DNA of 64,000 nt from positions 51,273 through 115,272 of the forward strand of contig CAJMLV010000002.1 of the NCBI GenBank assembly GCA_905214345.1, in the 5' to 3' direction. The position numbers were made by a program, and so were the translations under genes. The stretch's first letter is position 1, and each line of letters starts with the position of its first letter. The notes below the pieces were generated by a model. The model saw nothing but the letters and a program-made list of their open reading frames with translations. It ran no database searches and was not told the DNA's origin. Source of the stretch: an uncultured bacterium. GTDB taxonomy: Bacteria > Bacillota > Clostridia > Oscillospirales > Ruminococcaceae. This document shows, in pieces, positions 53,609 to 62,880 of the stretch.

Positions 53609-54381
53609 TTTCCGTCCCCCTCGCCGAACACCTGCAGGTACACATCCTCCAGCCCTTTGCCGGGAGCGTGCTTTTCAATGAGGTCGGGCACCGGGGCGGC
53701 GTCCACAATCTGCCCGGCCCGCAGCAGAATGACCTTGGTGGCCACCGTTTCCACATCGCTGACCACATGGGTGGCCACCAGAATGATGCGGTCGGCTGCC
53801 ATGGCGGCCAGCAGTTCCCGCAGCCGGACCCGTTCCTTGGGGTCCAGCCCGGCGGTGGGTTCGTCCAGAATCAGCAGCTTCGGGTCCCCCAACAGGGCAC
53901 AGGCCAGCACCAGCCGCTGTTTCATGCCGCCCGAATAAGCGGAAAGCCGCTTGTCCAGCTCGTCGGAAAGATTCACCGCCGCCGCCACCCGGTCCACTTC
54001 GGCGGGGACATTGGCGCGGGGAATCTCCTTCAGCGCCGCCATGTAGGCCAGGAACCGCCGCCCGGTGTAGCTGTCATACAGCCCCTGCTGCTGGGGCATG
54101 TAGCCCAGTACCCGGCGGAAATGGATGCCCCGGGCAGGTTTGCCGCACCACAGCACATCACCGGAATCTGCCGCCAGCGTGCCGGTGATGATGTGGATCA
54201 GGGTGCTTTTGCCCGCGCCGTTGGGGCCCAAAAGGCCGTAAAGCCCAGGACCCAGGGTGAGTGATACCCCGGCCAGGGCTTTTTTGGCTCTCGGGGGATT
54301 GCTGTTCCGACGCCTGAACAGCGGGGCGGGCAAGGTGTAGGATTTGCACAGGGAATCCAGAACCAGGGATAAATCGGACAT
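53605..54381 (-). CDS. ABC transporter ATP-binding protein
   Basis: 258 residues. Walker A GPNGAGKST, Q-loop MPQQQGL, signature YSGGMKQRLVLA, Walker B LLILDEPTAGLD and switch His in THVVSD are all present. It drives the adjacent ABC-2 permease. ATG 54381 is preceded by AAAGG. Its promoter region (54382-54480) contains minus-strand TTGACA (54448-54443) but only a poor -10, so an activator such as the neighbouring LytTR regulator is plausible. Confidence 0.93.
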   Translation of the reverse strand: MSDLSLVLDSLCKSYTLPAPLFRRRNSNPPRAKKALAGVSLTLGPGLYGLLGPNGAGKSTLIHIITGTLAADSGDVLWCGKPARGIHFRRVLGYMPQQQGLYDSYTGRRFLAYMAALKEIPRANVPAEVDRVAAAVNLSDELDKRLSAYSGGMKQRLVLACALLGDPKLLILDEPTAGLDPKERVRLRELLAAMAADRIILVATHVVSDVETVATKVILLRAGQIVDAAPVPDLIEKHAPGKGLEDVYLQVFGEGDGK

Positions 54382-54586
54382 GAGAGTAAGCCTTTCTAAA
54401 TCAAACAGTTCAATCGGCTGTATCCAGTATGCAAGACAGGTATGTCAAAGTTATTTCAGAGGACTGTGGCGGCCGGTGTGCCGGGCAGAGAAATTCTGCC
54501 CCATTCTTACGTTTACACAATAGCATGGGGCGAGGGCGGAATCCACAAATCCGCCACAAAAGCAAAAAATCCGACATGAACGCAAA
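54382..54586 (-). promoter_or_regulatory. Intergenic region upstream of the ABC operon
   Basis: Holds minus-strand TTGACA (54448-54443) with a weak -10 (GATACA or GGATAC at 17-18 nt). Short AACTGTTTG- and ACGTTT-like stretches could be LytTR half sites but are not convincing. No gene is seen. Confidence 0.3.
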
Positions 54587-54611
54587 AAAACCAGCAGCGG
54601 CTGCTGCTGGT
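54584..54611 (-). terminator. Terminator after the sensor kinase
   Basis: Minus-strand ACCAGCAGC (54611-54603) pairs with GCTGCTGGT (54598-54590) over four bases, followed by seven T residues. It begins just after the kinase stop codon. Confidence 0.88.
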
Positions 54612-54613
54612 TT

Positions 54614-55918
54614 TTACATGGGTTGTATGTCCGGCCAGTCGGCGGTAAAGATAAACCGTCCGTTCTCAAAGGCAAAGTTGTATTCGGCTTTGTATTGGTC
54701 CAGAATATCCCTGACGTTGCGCAGCCCGAAACCGTGTTTGTCCGCATCGGGCTTGGTCGTGCAGATCTGACCGTCCACGATCTGCACGGGGCGGCTGGGA
54801 TTGACCACCGTAAGGGAAAGGCTGTTATGAAAGTACATGATCTGTACGCTGACCCACCGCTGCGCCGGCGGAAAGTCCGCGCAGGCTTCCATGGCGTTGT
54901 CCAGCAGATTGCCCAGCACGATGGTCACATCCACCCTGGGCAGTTTCAGCGCGGAAAGATCATTCACCCGGAACCGCATGTCGATGCCGCGCTGCTGCCC
55001 GGCATAGCCTTTCTGGTTGAGCACCGCGTCGATGGCGGCGTGGTGACTGTTGACCAGCAGGATGCGCTCGGTCTGGCGGACCTTCATTTCGCCAAGAAAG
55101 GCTTTGGCTTCCTCCCACTCTCCGCGGTCCAGCAGGCCGGACAGGGTGGTCAGCTGGGCGCGGAAATCGTGGGTCAGTTTCCGCTGCCCTTCGTAGGCCT
55201 GGCTCAGGGCCAGGAGGTTTTCGTCCTGCACGCGGGCCCGTTCCGTTGTGGCGGCCAGTCTTTCCCGGGCGGCGGCGCTTTCCTCCAGATGGTCCAACAG
55301 CAGCAGAGCCACCACATCCACCACGTTCAGGATCAGCAGGCTGGTCTGCCAGAATTGCTGGTTCTGCCGGTCAACAAAGATCTGCCACAAAATCAGCAGG
55401 GTGCTGGCGGGGAACACACAGGAAAGCGGTACCCAGGCCCGGGCTTGTTTGCCCACCACCAGGGGCCGGTGAAAGTGTTTGGTGAGCAAGGCCAGGCCCA
55501 GCTGGAATAATAGGCGAAAGACAAAGGTGGCGGAATACAGGGGGACATTCCACACATACGTTTCGTAGCTGATGCCCAGTGAGGCATAAATGAGAAAGTC
55601 CAACCAGTAGTTGACGGAGTACAGGGAGGCGTAGATCGCCACCACCACAAACAACCGGCGGTCCCAACGTCCCCGGAAAGCTGCCAGGCTGAACGCCCAG
55701 TATGTTGCGATCTCGCATACCATTCTGAGGCCGTGCCCTTGGGTGCTTCCCGTAAGAACGGTCACAAGACGGGAAGCAATGTTCAAAAGAACATAGGCCA
55801 GGAAATATGCCCGGCCGGATATTCTGCGCGGAAAGAATGCGCTCAGGAACAGAGAAAAGACCCATGAGCTTATCAGATTGCCCAGGACAGCGAGCACAGA
55901 ACCCCATAAATCTACCAT
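54614..55918 (-). CDS. GHKL-type (AgrC-like) membrane sensor histidine kinase
   Basis: 434 residues from ATG 55918, which overlaps the response-regulator stop (ATGGTAG); ATG 55936 is the alternative, and longer frames are antisense to the regulator. Six or so N-terminal membrane helices (1-200) are followed by a coiled linker. The H-box is LTHDFRAQLTTLSGLL, the N-box is LGNLLDNAMEACADF, and the G-box is HGFGLRNV. This is the HPK10/GHKL type that pairs with LytTR regulators and often senses peptides. Confidence 0.9.
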   Translation of the reverse strand: MVDLWGSVLAVLGNLISSWVFSLFLSAFFPRRISGRAYFLAYVLLNIASRLVTVLTGSTQGHGLRMVCEIATYWAFSLAAFRGRWDRRLFVVVAIYASLYSVNYWLDFLIYASLGISYETYVWNVPLYSATFVFRLLFQLGLALLTKHFHRPLVVGKQARAWVPLSCVFPASTLLILWQIFVDRQNQQFWQTSLLILNVVDVVALLLLDHLEESAAARERLAATTERARVQDENLLALSQAYEGQRKLTHDFRAQLTTLSGLLDRGEWEEAKAFLGEMKVRQTERILLVNSHHAAIDAVLNQKGYAGQQRGIDMRFRVNDLSALKLPRVDVTIVLGNLLDNAMEACADFPPAQRWVSVQIMYFHNSLSLTVVNPSRPVQIVDGQICTTKPDADKHGFGLRNVRDILDQYKAEYNFAFENGRFIFTADWPDIQPM

Positions 55919-56631
55919 ATCTGATGCGCCTGCCATTTCACGAATTCCTGTTTGTTTTCCCGGTAGCTGCGGGCGCCCACGGGCAGGCTCTGCCCTGTTG
56001 AGAGCAGGGCACCGGTGCTTTGCAGGGACTGCAGGTACGCCATATTCACAAGAAAACTCTTGTGGATGCGCAAAAAGCCCTGGGGTCCCAGTAGAGATTC
56101 CAGCTGACTCATGGTCATGCGGGTAAACAGCTGGCGGCGGGGACCGTCGGTGAGATACAGGCATTGCTCGTGACCCTGGCTTTCCGCATATACCAGATGC
56201 TGCACGGGCAGGGAAACCGGTTCTCCCTGGCAGAGGATCTCCACCTTCCGCTGCCGTTTGCGGCACATCGCCACAGCGTCGGAAAAATACCCCGACAGTT
56301 TTTGGCTCACCTCGGATTTTTCCAGATAGCGGAAGGCGTCCACCTCGTATCCTTCGGGGGCGTATTCCTTGAAATTGGTCACAAAGATCAGTACGGTGCC
56401 GGTGTTTTTCTGGCGCAGCCGTCTGGCCAGGTCGATGCCGTTCTTCTCCCCCAGGTCGATGTCCAGAAACAGCAGGTCGCAGTCGGCAAAAGTTTCGTCG
56501 CACAGGGCCTGTTCTTCGGTCAGACAGTGCAGGGTCATGGTTTTGGGGGCGTAATCGGGCAGGGCGGCGATCTGCCGGGCAAAGTTCCGGGCAAAGACCG
56601 GGTCATCATCGTAAATCAGAATGTTCAGCAT
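55912..56631 (-). CDS. LytTR-family response regulator
   Basis: 239 residues from ATG 56631. The receiver domain has the acidic pocket (YDDD), phospho-acceptor Asp in LLFLDIDLGEKNG and a Lys in LEKSEV. Residues ~135-239 form a LytTR DNA-binding domain (VYAESQGHEQCLYLT, FLRIHKSFLVNMAYLQSLQS). Paired with the downstream GHKL kinase. Probable targets are the ABC operon and its own promoter, by proximity. Confidence 0.94.
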   Translation of the reverse strand: MLNILIYDDDPVFARNFARQIAALPDYAPKTMTLHCLTEEQALCDETFADCDLLFLDIDLGEKNGIDLARRLRQKNTGTVLIFVTNFKEYAPEGYEVDAFRYLEKSEVSQKLSGYFSDAVAMCRKRQRKVEILCQGEPVSLPVQHLVYAESQGHEQCLYLTDGPRRQLFTRMTMSQLESLLGPQGFLRIHKSFLVNMAYLQSLQSTGALLSTGQSLPVGARSYRENKQEFVKWQAHQIW

Positions 56632-56673
56632 ATTCTCTCCCGGCGGGGATTCCCGCAACGTTGCTTTTTTCTA

Positions 56674-56702
56674 AAAATACGGCATCCCGTTTGCGTTGTC
56701 AA
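56674..56702 (-). promoter_or_regulatory. Promoter of the LytTR/GHKL pair
   Basis: Minus strand TTGACA (56702-56697), 17-nt spacer, TATTTT (56679-56674). Transcription would start near 56667, 36 nt ahead of the regulator ATG. Confidence 0.75.
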
Positions 56703-56721
56703 CCGTGCCCGCGGCCGCAGA

Positions 56722-57405
56722 TCACAACCGCACCGGCACCGGCCGCAGGATGGCAAGGCTGTCCGGTGTTACCGCACATTCCATGGCCAGTACCTCCACC
56801 CCCTGGGAGGCGGCGTTCCGCAAAGCCTGCCCGAAAGCCGGGTGGGTGGCATCATTGGGGGCAAAATCTTTCATCCCGTCCATCTGCAGCACAAAGCAGA
56901 CGGCGGCCTCGTAGCCTTCCTTGCAGCACAGGGCCAGCTCTTCCAGATGCTTTACCCCCCGCAGGGTGGGCGCATCGGGGAAACGGGCATGCCCGTCCTC
57001 CTCCAGGGTCACACCCTTCACCTCCACAAAGCCCCGGCGGCCGCCCCCGGTTTCCCAGTAAAAATCAAAGCGGGAATTGCCCCACACCGTTTCCGGCCGC
57101 AGCAGGGTCAGCCCCGGCCGGAACTGCCCGGACTGTGCCCATTCTCCGAACACCCGGTTGGTGGCCTGGGAATCCATGTTCACCAGCAGCGGGCCCTTTT
57201 CCACCGCGATCAGGTCATACCGGGTCTTGCGGTTGGGGTTGCTGCCCGGGGTCAGGTATACCGTGGTGCCCGGCACCAGCAGTTCCCGGCAGCGGCCGGT
57301 GTTCTTAACATGGACGGTTTCCCGCTCGCCGTCCAGCAGCACATGGGCCACAAAACGGTTGGGGCGGGACAAAAACTGAGCTTTACGGACGGCGGAATAT
57401 TGCAT
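56722..57405 (-). CDS. sfsA: SfsA family protein (sugar fermentation stimulation protein homologue)
   Basis: 227 residues from ATG 57405, 6-7 nt after AGGAGA. SfsA pattern: FLSRPNRFVAHVLLDGE, VHVKNTGRCRELLVPGTTVY, SRFDFY.....GGRRGFVEVKGVTL and FPDAPTLRGVKHLEEL. E. coli SfsA was named for maltose regulation and carries a nuclease-like core (D...EVKG). Cellular role in this organism is unknown. Monocistronic. Confidence 0.95.
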   Translation of the reverse strand: MQYSAVRKAQFLSRPNRFVAHVLLDGERETVHVKNTGRCRELLVPGTTVYLTPGSNPNRKTRYDLIAVEKGPLLVNMDSQATNRVFGEWAQSGQFRPGLTLLRPETVWGNSRFDFYWETGGGRRGFVEVKGVTLEEDGHARFPDAPTLRGVKHLEELALCCKEGYEAAVCFVLQMDGMKDFAPNDATHPAFGQALRNAASQGVEVLAMECAVTPDSLAILRPVPVRL

Positions 57406-57489
57406 GGCGGTTCTCCTGACAGTGGTTTGATAGGGTGAGTATAGCACCGGGGGGAGGCCGGGCGCAAGGGATGTTCTGCCGTTTGGCGC

Positions 57490-57518
57490 TTGCGCAATCC
57501 CGCCCCAGGCGGTATAAT
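57490..57518 (+). promoter_or_regulatory. Promoter of isocitrate dehydrogenase gene
   Basis: TTGCGC (57490-57495), 17-nt spacer, perfect TATAAT (57513-57518). Leader of roughly 130 nt to ATG 57658. Confidence 0.7.
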
Positions 57519-57657
57519 AAAAAAGTATTTACCATCCAATGTCCCGCAAAACATCCCGTTATGGTATAGACCGTTGCGGCAAACGGCGGGCGGCCGTTGA
57601 TTGACCACGCACAGGGCCCGGTGCCCTGCCATTTTGACAGAAATGAGGAAAGTACCA

Positions 57658-58872
57658 ATGGAAAAGATCAAGATGACCACCCCTCTCGTGGAGATGGACG
57701 GCGACGAGATGACTCGCATCCTGTGGAAGCAGATCAAGGATGAAGTCATTTTGCCTTATGTAGACCTGAACACCGAATACTACGACCTGGGTCTGGTACA
57801 CCGTGAGGAAACCAAGGACCAGGTCACTGTGGACGCGGCCAACGCCAACAAAAAGTACGGCGTGGCGGTCAAGTGCGCCACCATCACCCCCAACGCCCAG
57901 CGCGTGGAGGAGTATAACCTGACCCAGATGTGGAAGAGCCCCAACGGCACCATCCGCGCCATTCTGGACGGCACCGTCTTCCGTGCGCCCATCATGGTCA
58001 AGGGCATCTCTCCCGTGGTGCGCACCTGGCAGAAGCCCATCACCATCGCCCGTCATGCCTTCGGTGACGTTTACCGCGCCACCGAGTACCGCGTGCCCGG
58101 CGCCGGCAAGGCCGAACTGGTCTTTACTGGGGCGGACGGCACCACCTTCCGGGAAACCATCAACGATTTCGACGGCGCCGGTGTGATCCAGGGCCAGTTC
58201 AACAAGGACAGCTCCATCACTTCCTTTGCCCGCTCCTGCTTCCAGTTTGCGGTGGACACCAAGCAGGATCTGTGGTTCTCCACCAAGGATACCATCTCCA
58301 AGAAGTATGACCACACCTTCAAGGACATCTTCCAGGAGATCTACGACGCCGAATACAAGGAAAAGTTCGAGGCCCTGGGCATCGAATACTTCTACACCCT
58401 CATCGACGACGCCGTGGCCCGCGTCATCCGCTCCAAGGGCGGCTTTATCTGGGCCTGCAAGAACTACGACGGCGACGTCATGAGCGACATGGTCTCCACC
58501 GCTTTCGGCTCTCTGGCCATGATGACCTCCGTGCTGGTCTCTCCCGACGGCAACTACGAGTATGAAGCTGCCCACGGCACCGTCACCCGCCACTACTACA
58601 AGTACCTCAAGGGCGAGGAGACCTCCACCAACCCGGTGGCCACTCTGTTTGCCTGGTCCGGCGCCCTGCGCAAGCGCGGCGAACTGGACGGCATCGACGC
58701 CCTGGTCCGCTATGCCGACGCCCTGGAAAAGGCCACCATCGATACCATCGAGGACGGTGTCATGACCGGCGACCTGTGCTCCATGTGGGAAGGGGAAAAG
58801 CCCGCCCGCAAGGTCACCTCTCTGGAATTCCTGCGTGAGATCCGCAGCCGTCTGGACAAGGCTCTGGCCTGA
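57658..58872 (+). CDS. icd: NADP-dependent isocitrate dehydrogenase, type II
   Basis: 404 residues from ATG 57658. The start, VEMDGDEMTRILWKQIKDEV, and motifs KCATITPNAQRVEEY, WKSPNGTIR, ITIARHAFGDVYRA, FIWACKNYDGDV and EAAHGTVTRHYYKY mark the homodimeric eukaryote-like type II enzyme. It oxidises isocitrate to 2-oxoglutarate with NADP+, supplying 2-oxoglutarate for glutamate. Upstream frames to 57601 are not needed. Confidence 0.97.
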   Translation: MEKIKMTTPLVEMDGDEMTRILWKQIKDEVILPYVDLNTEYYDLGLVHREETKDQVTVDAANANKKYGVAVKCATITPNAQRVEEYNLTQMWKSPNGTIRAILDGTVFRAPIMVKGISPVVRTWQKPITIARHAFGDVYRATEYRVPGAGKAELVFTGADGTTFRETINDFDGAGVIQGQFNKDSSITSFARSCFQFAVDTKQDLWFSTKDTISKKYDHTFKDIFQEIYDAEYKEKFEALGIEYFYTLIDDAVARVIRSKGGFIWACKNYDGDVMSDMVSTAFGSLAMMTSVLVSPDGNYEYEAAHGTVTRHYYKYLKGEETSTNPVATLFAWSGALRKRGELDGIDALVRYADALEKATIDTIEDGVMTGDLCSMWEGEKPARKVTSLEFLREIRSRLDKALA

Positions 58873-58894
58873 TTTTTCTGACTGAACCGATCTG

Positions 58895-58931
58895 AAAAGC
58901 CGCGCCCCACAGTCTGTGGGGCGCGGCTTTT
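58895..58931. terminator. Bidirectional terminator between icd and the MmcQ/YjbR gene
   Basis: A perfect 17-bp stem: AAAAGCCGCGCCCCACA (58895-58911) and its complement (58915-58931), with A and T runs on either side, so it can act on both strands. Confidence 0.92.
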
Positions 58932-59284
58932 CATGTCCGGGAGGAGGTGCGCCGTTTGGGTGCGGTGAGGGCATAACTCTCGGCAATACAGGTAAAGACC
59001 TGCTCCTCGGTCATGCTGCCGTCCAGGATAATGCCGATCCAGTGGCGCTTGTTCATGTGATAGGCCGGAACCACGGCCGGGTAGGTCTCTTTCCAGAAAT
59101 CGCCCCAGGCGGGCTCGGCTTTCACGTTCACCCACAGCCTGCCCTGGTGTTCAAAGATCAGGGCAAAGGTCTTGCGGTTGCTTTTGTGGCGCATCACCGT
59201 CCAGTTCGGGTCATGAAAGGGATAGTCCTCGTAACAGTCCGGCAGCCGCCGGCACAGGTCGATCGCCCGGGTGCGTGTCCACAC
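58931..59284 (-). CDS. MmcQ/YjbR family small protein
   Basis: 117 residues from GTG 59284 (behind AGAAGG); GTG 59305 gives 124 residues. YjbR pattern: YEDYPFHDPNWTVMRHKSNR, FALIFEHQGRLWVNVKAEP and VVPAYHMNKRHWIGIILDGS. These proteins have a CyaY-like fold and are possibly DNA-binding; no clear function is known. Confidence 0.85.
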   Translation of the reverse strand: MWTRTRAIDLCRRLPDCYEDYPFHDPNWTVMRHKSNRKTFALIFEHQGRLWVNVKAEPAWGDFWKETYPAVVPAYHMNKRHWIGIILDGSMTEEQVFTCIAESYALTAPKRRTSSRT

Positions 59285-59323
59285 GGTGTGCACCTTCTTT
59301 CCCACAGGTTCCGGGACAGGAAG

Positions 59324-60457
59324 TTACAGCTGTTCCAGAAAAAGATTGATATAATTCAGCGCCACACCCAGGGATGCCGCGTGTTTGGGATAATGGCACA
59401 GATGGATGTATCCGGCATCCTCGTCAAAGGGGTCCCGCAGGGCGGTCAGGCGGCGCAGTTCGGGCAGATAGGGGGGCAGATACTGGGCCAGATACCCGCC
59501 CAGCACGATGTCGCAGTCCAGGACCATGCGGATGGCGGCCAGACCCTGGGCCAGATGTTCCAGATAACTGTTCCACAGGGTGCGGTAAGCGGAATTGCCG
59601 CCTTCCAGACCTTCAAAAAACTGTTCCACCGAGATACCCAGGTCGGTGGAGATCCGGGCGGAAGAACAGTAGGCTTCCAGGCAGCCCTGCCTGCCGCACT
59701 GACAGGGCAGGCCGCCCGGTTCCACGCAGATGTGGCCGAACTCGCCGCTGCGCCCGTTGAGTCCGGCATAAGGGGCACCGTTCATGAGTACCGCGCCGCC
59801 AACGCCGCCTTCCAGCGAAAGATAGGCCATGCTGTCCTTTTCTTTGCGGGCGAACCACTCCGCATATCCGCCGCTGGTGGCGTCGTTGCTGAACAGGGTG
59901 GGGTAGGGGATGACTTCGGTCAGTGCCCGCAGGTCCGGGTCCTGCAGATGCAGGGTGGGCGCAGCCAGGATGCGGGTGCGGTCGGCGCTGAGAATGGCCG
60001 GCAAGGCGACGCCGACTCCCAGCAGTTTGTCACGGTTGAGGCCAAAATCATCCAGAAAGGACTCCAGCTCCGCCACCAGATACCGCCCCAGCTCGCCCAT
60101 GCTGCCGGTGCGGGGATGGGTGCTTTTGCGGTAGGCGATTTCTTCCAGCCGCAGATTGGCGGCCAGAATCCGGAAATGGTCCCCGGAAACCGAGATCCCC
60201 ACCGCAAACCGGGCGTTTTCCGCCACGGTCAGCCGCATGGCCCGCCGCCCGCCGGTGGATTCGCTCATGCCGTCGGTGCGCACCAGTCCCGCTTTCAGCA
60301 GTTCGGTCAGATTCTGGTGCACGGTGGGCAGGCTCAGGGCCAGATCATCGGCAATATCCTGTTTGGAGCGGCCTTCCGGCGCGGCGTACAGGTAACGATA
60401 GATGCTGTTCCTGGTCATGCGGCGGCGTTCGGTGGCCGGTTCATGTAGCTTTTCCAT
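59324..60457 (-). CDS. ROK-family transcriptional repressor (XylR/NagC-like)
   Basis: 377 residues from ATG 60457, behind AAAGGATATTT. A winged helix at residues ~15-70 (SKQDIADDLALSLPTVHQNL) is followed by a ROK sugar-kinase-like domain: GVGVALPAIL, SLEGGVGGAVLMNG, GEFGHICVEPGGLPCQCGRQ with GCLEAYCS, the ROK zinc motif. It should bind a sugar or sugar phosphate and repress the divergent kinase operon and itself. The close divergent layout supports a XylR-like role. Confidence 0.9.
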   Translation of the reverse strand: MEKLHEPATERRRMTRNSIYRYLYAAPEGRSKQDIADDLALSLPTVHQNLTELLKAGLVRTDGMSESTGGRRAMRLTVAENARFAVGISVSGDHFRILAANLRLEEIAYRKSTHPRTGSMGELGRYLVAELESFLDDFGLNRDKLLGVGVALPAILSADRTRILAAPTLHLQDPDLRALTEVIPYPTLFSNDATSGGYAEWFARKEKDSMAYLSLEGGVGGAVLMNGAPYAGLNGRSGEFGHICVEPGGLPCQCGRQGCLEAYCSSARISTDLGISVEQFFEGLEGGNSAYRTLWNSYLEHLAQGLAAIRMVLDCDIVLGGYLAQYLPPYLPELRRLTALRDPFDEDAGYIHLCHYPKHAASLGVALNYINLFLEQL

Positions 60458-60509
60458 AAATATCCTTTCGGGAACTTTACAAAAGTCGGCTGTAAGGTTG
60501 TTTTTCTTT

Positions 60510-60538
60510 ATCTTAGACAACGCGGCGGGAAAAGTCAA
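60510..60538 (-). promoter_or_regulatory. Promoter of the ROK repressor
   Basis: Minus strand TTGACT (60538-60533), 17-nt spacer, TAAGAT (60515-60510). Confidence 0.75.
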
Positions 60539-60602
60539 CCAAACAGATTTCTATTGTCGGTAATGCAACAAAAATGGCGTTATACTTTGTCGTATTTACA
60601 GA

Positions 60603-60631
60603 TTGACAGCGGTGCGCAACTGCGGTATGAT
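60603..60631 (+). promoter_or_regulatory. Promoter of the sugar kinase operon
   Basis: TTGACA (60603-60608), 17-nt spacer, TATGAT (60626-60631). The AT-rich leader 60640-60680 (AATAATTTATAAAAGTTTAC) downstream is a likely place for the repressor operator; no clear palindrome was proven. Confidence 0.8.
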
Positions 60632-60695
60632 ACAGAAAAAAACTTATGCAAAAATAATTTATAAAAGTTTACACATGAAAGGCAGGTCACTTTCC

Positions 60696-62180
60696 ATGTT
60701 GTATATCGGCGTCGATTTGGGCACTTCGGCTTGCAAATTCCTGCTGGTAGACGAAACCGGCAAGGTCTGCAACCAGGTCACCCGGGAATATCCCCTGAGC
60801 ATGCCCCATACCGGCTGGAGCGAACAGGACCCCGCCGCCTGGTGGCAGGCCTGTCTGCAAGGCATCCCCGCCCTGATGGAAGGCTTTGACCCCGCCCAGG
60901 TGCAGGGCATCGGCATGGGCGGGCAGATGCACGGGCTGGTGGCCCTGGATGCTGCCGACAAGGTGCTGCGTCCCGCCATCCTGTGGAATGACGGCCGCAC
61001 CGCCGGGCAGACGGACTATCTGAACAATGTGATCGGCCGGGAAACCCTGAGCAAATACACCGGCAACATCGCGTTCGCGGGCTTTACCGCGCCCAAGCTC
61101 CTCTGGATGAAGGAGAACGAACCCGACCTGTATGCCGCCATCGCCAAGATCATGCTGCCCAAGGATTATCTGGTCTACTGCATGACCGGCGTGCATGCCA
61201 CCGATTATTCCGATGCTTCGGGTATGCTGCTTCTGGATGTGGAGCACAAATGCTGGAGCAAGGAAATGTGCGAAATCTGCGGCGTCAAGGAAGAGTGGCT
61301 TGCCCATCTCTACGAAAGCTGGCAGTTTGTGGGCAGCCTGAAACCCGACGTGGCCGCCGCCCTGGGCCTGCCCGAAACCGTGAAAGTCTGTGCGGGCGCG
61401 GGCGATAACGCCGCCGCGGCCGTGGGCACCGGCACGGTGGGGGATGGCCGCTGCAACATCAGCCTGGGCACCTCCGGCACCGTCTTTATCAGCAGCAAGA
61501 CCTTCGGCGTGGACGCCACCAACGGCCTGCACGCCTTCGCCCACGCGGACGGCGGCTGGCACCTGATGGGCTGTATGCTCTCCGCCGCTTCCTGCAACAA
61601 GTGGTGGATGGACGACATCCTCAAGGTCACCGACAAGGAATATCCCGCGGAACAGGCCCCCATCACCCCGGATAAGCTGGGCCGCAACACTGTATTTTTC
61701 CTGCCTTACCTTATGGGTGAGCGCAGCCCCATCAATGATACCGACGCCCGCGGCACCCTCATCGGCCTGAGCATGGACACCTCCCGGGCCGACATCACCC
61801 AGGCCGTGCTGGAAGGCGTGGCTTTTGCCATCCGGGATTCGGTGGAAACCGCCCGCTCCATCGGTGTGGAGATTCCCCGCTCCAACATCTGCGGCGGCGG
61901 CGCCAAGAGCCCGCTGTGGTGCACCATCATGGCCAATGTGCTGGGCATCCCTCTGGACATTCTGGTCACCGAACAGGGCCCCGGCTACGGCGGCGCGCTG
62001 CTGGCCATGGTCTGCTGCGGCAGATATGCCACCGTGCAGGAGGCCACCGATGCCCTGGTACATGTCAGCCGTACCATTGAGCCGGACGCGGAACTCACCG
62101 CCCGGTATGAGGAACGGTATCAGAAATTCAAACAGATCTACCCCGCCTGCAAGCCGCTGTTCAAGGCGCTGGCACAATAA
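60696..62180 (+). CDS. xylB: FGGY carbohydrate kinase, xylulokinase-like
   Basis: 494 residues from ATG 60696. FGGY marks: YIGVDLGTSACKFLLVDETG at the N-terminus, GIGMGGQMHGLVALD with WNDGRT, PKDYLVYCMTG, and the C-terminal GGGAKSPLWCTIMANVLGIP. GQMHGLV with xylulokinase length suits phosphorylation of D-xylulose (or a related ketose) by ATP. The neighbouring isomerase-like gene is FucI-related rather than XylA, so the natural substrate may not be xylulose. Confidence 0.88.
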   Translation: MLYIGVDLGTSACKFLLVDETGKVCNQVTREYPLSMPHTGWSEQDPAAWWQACLQGIPALMEGFDPAQVQGIGMGGQMHGLVALDAADKVLRPAILWNDGRTAGQTDYLNNVIGRETLSKYTGNIAFAGFTAPKLLWMKENEPDLYAAIAKIMLPKDYLVYCMTGVHATDYSDASGMLLLDVEHKCWSKEMCEICGVKEEWLAHLYESWQFVGSLKPDVAAALGLPETVKVCAGAGDNAAAAVGTGTVGDGRCNISLGTSGTVFISSKTFGVDATNGLHAFAHADGGWHLMGCMLSAASCNKWWMDDILKVTDKEYPAEQAPITPDKLGRNTVFFLPYLMGERSPINDTDARGTLIGLSMDTSRADITQAVLEGVAFAIRDSVETARSIGVEIPRSNICGGGAKSPLWCTIMANVLGIPLDILVTEQGPGYGGALLAMVCCGRYATVQEATDALVHVSRTIEPDAELTARYEERYQKFKQIYPACKPLFKALAQ

Positions 62181-62201
62181 CCGTTACGGAGGATTTGTAT
62201 C

Positions 62202-62843
62202 ATGACCATCTATTCCGTCACTTCTCCCGAATTTGCCCCCTACGGCCGGGTCATCACCGGCTATGAAGCCCAGTGCCAGGCCATCACCGATGCCCTGACC
62301 GCCTCCACGCCGCTGCCGGAAGGCACCGGTTATGTGCCGGAGGAAGAAGCGCTGCAGACCCTGCCGGAATCTGCTGTACTGGGCGTTGCGCTCTTCGGCG
62401 GTATGCCCTTCCAGATGGGGTGGTGCAACGGCCACAATACCAGGCTGAACTGCCTGGAATATCACCGGGACAGCGAGTTCAACCTGGGTACCGTTGATTT
62501 CATCCTGCTGCTGGCCAAGCAGGACGAGATCGTGGACGGCAAGCTGGACACAGGCAAGGTGAAAGCTTTCCGTGTTCCCGCCGGTACTCTGGTGGAGGTC
62601 TACGCCACCACCCTGCACTACGCCCCCTGCCACACCGACCCCACCCGGGGATTCAAGGTGCTGGTGGCGCTGCCCAAGGGCACCAACACCGACAAGCCGG
62701 ACGTGCCCGTCAAAGGCGGGGATGACGCATATCTCTGGGCCTGCAACAAATGGCTGCTGGCCCACCCCGAATCCGACGAAGCCGCCCAGGGGGCTGTGGC
62801 TGCCCTCACCGGCGTGAACATCGACATCGCCAACGATCTGTAA
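62202..62843 (+). CDS. DUF4867 family protein
   Basis: 213 residues with the pattern of the DUF4867 family, found in sugar operons of Bacillota: PEFAPYGRVITGYE, FGGMPFQMGWCNGHNTRLNC, LEYHRDSEFNLGTVDFILLL, GTLVEVYATTLHYAPCHT. The YGRV start and H/E-rich beta strands suggest a cupin fold, possibly a sugar epimerase or isomerase accessory. Placed between kinase and isomerase-like genes, 21 nt after the kinase stop; GGAGG precedes the ATG. Confidence 0.8.
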   Translation: MTIYSVTSPEFAPYGRVITGYEAQCQAITDALTASTPLPEGTGYVPEEEALQTLPESAVLGVALFGGMPFQMGWCNGHNTRLNCLEYHRDSEFNLGTVDFILLLAKQDEIVDGKLDTGKVKAFRVPAGTLVEVYATTLHYAPCHTDPTRGFKVLVALPKGTNTDKPDVPVKGGDDAYLWACNKWLLAHPESDEAAQGAVAALTGVNIDIANDL

Positions 62844-62880
62844 ATCCAAACACCAACATATATAAACGGAGGAACCTGCC